Shown here one piece after another: positions 62,161-64,000 of a stretch of 64,000 bases of DNA (within the stretch, counting starts at the first letter, position 1; every line of letters begins with the position of its first letter). This stretch comes from Rhizobium sp. BK313 (lineage in GTDB: Bacteria > Pseudomonadota > Alphaproteobacteria > Rhizobiales > Rhizobiaceae). A program made the translations under genes and the position numbers. The notes beneath the pieces are model-generated. The model saw only the letters and a program-made list of their open reading frames with translations. It did no database searches and was not told where the DNA came from. The stretch covers positions 620,001-684,000 of the forward strand of contig NZ_JACHZQ010000004.1 of the NCBI RefSeq assembly GCF_014193655.1. The letters run 5' to 3'.

Positions 62161-64000
62161 TCAAGTTTTCGGCGCGTCCGGATTCGCCTTCAGGCCGACA
62201 ACCATGTAGCGAATGTTCGACCAGTTGGGGCCCGAGGCCGAATACGGGTTATCCGCGCTGGGAAAGTTCGTCCAATAAGTCGTGTCGAACGGCGCGAACT
62301 TGTTGTAGGCCATCAGCGGGATCATCGGCATCTCTTCCACCGCAAGCTTCAGGAAGTCCTGGCCAACCTTGGTGACTTCCGGAGAATCGAAGGCGATAGA
62401 ACGGTTGCGCTCAATCAACTGGTCGAGGCGCGGATCTTGCCAACGCTGCAGGTTTCGCGGCGGCTGGATCTGGCCGACGGGCTTGATGAATTCCGAATGG
62501 TAGCTGTCCAGAAAGAAGGAGAGATCCGGGTGGCCACCCCAAGTCTCGATGCTCCAATAGATCGCCGTCTCGAAATCGCCGGTGCTGAGACGCTGCCCGT
62601 TCGTCGGGCCGGCGACATCGACCTTCGTGGCAATGCCGTTCTGCGTCCATTGCTGGGCGATGACGGTACCGGCGCGGGCAAGCGTCGGGATGGCATCGCC
62701 TTCCACCTGCAGGCGGATCGTAAAGGGCGTGCCATCAGGCTTCATCCACTGACGGCCACTCTTCTTGAAGCCCGCCTTTTGCAGCAATTCGGTTGCAGCC
62801 TGAACGTCCTGTTTCCACCAACCGAAGCCGAATGTGCGCTTCAATTTGGCAGGATCGGTCGGGATCTGATCGCCCCATTGGCCGCGTACCATATTGGCGA
62901 TCTGGCCTGAGATATTCGGATCGTAGGGCTTGATCTTGCGGGAACCGGTATCCAGCTCGAAATTCGTCAGCCAGTCCTGCATCGGCGCGTAATAGTCGTC
63001 CGGGGCGGAACCCGTCGGCGGCGTGGCAAGAGCTGCAAGATTGGCCGCGCCGCGATAGGAGCCGAGCGCCACTTCTCGGATATCGATCAGAAGGGCCAAA
63101 GCCCAGCGAACATCCTTATTGTCGAAGGGTGCCTTCTTGGTGTTGAAAAGCACCGAGGGCAAGGTCGGATCGGGATGCGCGAAGGGGAAGCCCTTCAGCC
63201 AGGCGGCGACACTCTTGCTGTCGCGCATCATGGAGAACATGCCCTCAGGCGCCATGTCGTTGATGACGTCGAGATTGTGATTGCGCTGCTCGATGACGCG
63301 CGCCTCGGGATTTCCGGCGGCACGATAGACGACATACTTCACCTGCGGCGGCTCCTTGGCGGCCATGCCGATCGAGGTGCGCTGCCAGTCGTCGCGCAGT
63401 TTCCAGATGGTCCAGTTGCCGCCCTTGTCATAACTTTGCAGCACATAGGCGCCGAGCGAGACCGGCGGATTGTACTTAAATGATAGCGGATCGCCTGCCT
63501 TCTCGAAAACGTGCTTCGGCATGATCCAGGCGGCGTTCCAGCGCACGGTAAACAGCGTATGGAAGCGCGAATTCGGCTTTTTCAGATGGAAGATCACCGT
63601 CTGCGGATCGGGGTTCTCCATGCTGGCGACATTGACGGTGAAAGGCGCGCTCCAGGCCATGCCGGGATGGTCGATCTGCGTCTGCACGGTATAGACGACA
63701 TCGTCGCTGGTGAATTCGACGCCATCGCTCCAGTAGATGCCCTTGCGCAGCTTCACGGTCATCTGCGTGAAATCGGCATTATAGGCGGGAGGTTCGCTGG
63801 CCAGTGCGTTCTGCCAGGCATTCGGGCCGCCTTCCGGGTTGATGAACCACAGCGTGTCGGTCGTCAGCTGCTGCAGGCCGTTAAGATTGGCTGCGGCACC
63901 GCCGCCCGGTGCCCAAACATTGAACCAGTCGGCATTCTGCTGCGGCGTGCCCTGGATGATGAGGGTCTCGTTGCGCGGTATGCCCGCAATGAAATCCTGC
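62161..64000 (-). CDS. ABC transporter solute-binding protein, family 5 (N-terminus outside window)
   Basis: About 613 residues are visible, lacking the signal peptide. SBP_bac_5 features include LRKGIYWSDGVEFTSDDVVY and the late YWTNFPSADNPY. First gene of a binding protein-permease-permease-ATPase-ATPase operon, 67 bp before the DppB-like gene. The family takes peptides, opines, or, in rhizobia, galactosides and glucosides; the substrate is open. Confidence 0.9.
   Translation of the reverse strand, partial: QDFIAGIPRNETLIIQGTPQQNADWFNVWAPGGGAAANLNGLQQLTTDTLWFINPEGGPNAWQNALASEPPAYNADFTQMTVKLRKGIYWSDGVEFTSDDVVYTVQTQIDHPGMAWSAPFTVNVASMENPDPQTVIFHLKKPNSRFHTLFTVRWNAAWIMPKHVFEKAGDPLSFKYNPPVSLGAYVLQSYDKGGNWTIWKLRDDWQRTSIGMAAKEPPQVKYVVYRAAGNPEARVIEQRNHNLDVINDMAPEGMFSMMRDSKSVAAWLKGFPFAHPDPTLPSVLFNTKKAPFDNKDVRWALALLIDIREVALGSYRGAANLAALATPPTGSAPDDYYAPMQDWLTNFELDTGSRKIKPYDPNISGQIANMVRGQWGDQIPTDPAKLKRTFGFGWWKQDVQAATELLQKAGFKKSGRQWMKPDGTPFTIRLQVEGDAIPTLARAGTVIAQQWTQNGIATKVDVAGPTNGQRLSTGDFETAIYWSIETWGGHPDLSFFLDSYHSEFIKPVGQIQPPRNLQRWQDPRLDQLIERNRSIAFDSPEVTKVGQDFLKLAVEEMPMIPLMAYNKFAPFDTTYWTNFPSADNPYSASGPNWSNIRYMVVGLKANPDAPKT

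Overview
The window looks like an accessory, probably plasmid-borne, region of a Rhizobium-type alphaproteobacterium. The evidence is the gene content: a FixL/FixK-type oxygen circuit, universal stress proteins, several ABC uptake operons with their catabolic genes, DUF2277 and DUF2267 proteins, and many decayed gene and IS fragments. No rRNA, intact tRNA, replication gene or CRISPR array was found.

Bases 1-23.8k form a low-oxygen response island. A divergent module at 16.06-19.63 kb encodes a hybrid FixL-like heme-PAS kinase, a FixK-like Crp/Fnr activator and an OmpR-type regulator (FxkR-like), with a K-box-like repeat between them. Around it lie five universal stress proteins, Hsp20, a CBS-BON protein, a three-BON protein, a P1B-type ATPase, cytochrome b561, a DegP-like protease, a fused APH/AAA kinase, a CysQ-like phosphatase, an alcohol dehydrogenase and a phosphoketolase. 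Most transcription units carry a TTGAT-N4-ATCAA-type FixK/FNR box, usually centred about 58-73 bp before the likely start codon. This makes one coherent hypoxia/microaerobic regulon with its own regulator.

Bases 23.8-29.9k are a mosaic: nitrile hydratase and hydrolase remnants, an intact amidase/TetR pair with an 18-bp palindromic operator, IS6-type and other transposase debris, an outer-membrane protein fragment and small conserved hypothetical genes.

Bases 29.9-39.0k concern organosulfur uptake: a tauABC-like operon, a cold-shock gene, and a convergent five-gene operon in which an ssu-type ABC transporter is flanked by two DszA/NtaA-type flavin monooxygenases.

Bases 39.6-57.6k hold small catabolic units (hydrolases, short-chain dehydrogenases, a SnoaL-like protein, a CMD-family protein, LysR and LacI regulators, class II, KDPG and HpaI aldolases, a MocA-type oxidoreductase, a PLP decarboxylase), small exported proteins and an exonuclease. 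An aldehyde dehydrogenase has been almost deleted from the HpaI-SDR operon.

Bases 58.3-64.0k are a five-gene oligopeptide/opine/oligosaccharide-type ABC importer operon on the minus strand, whose solute-binding protein runs off the window.
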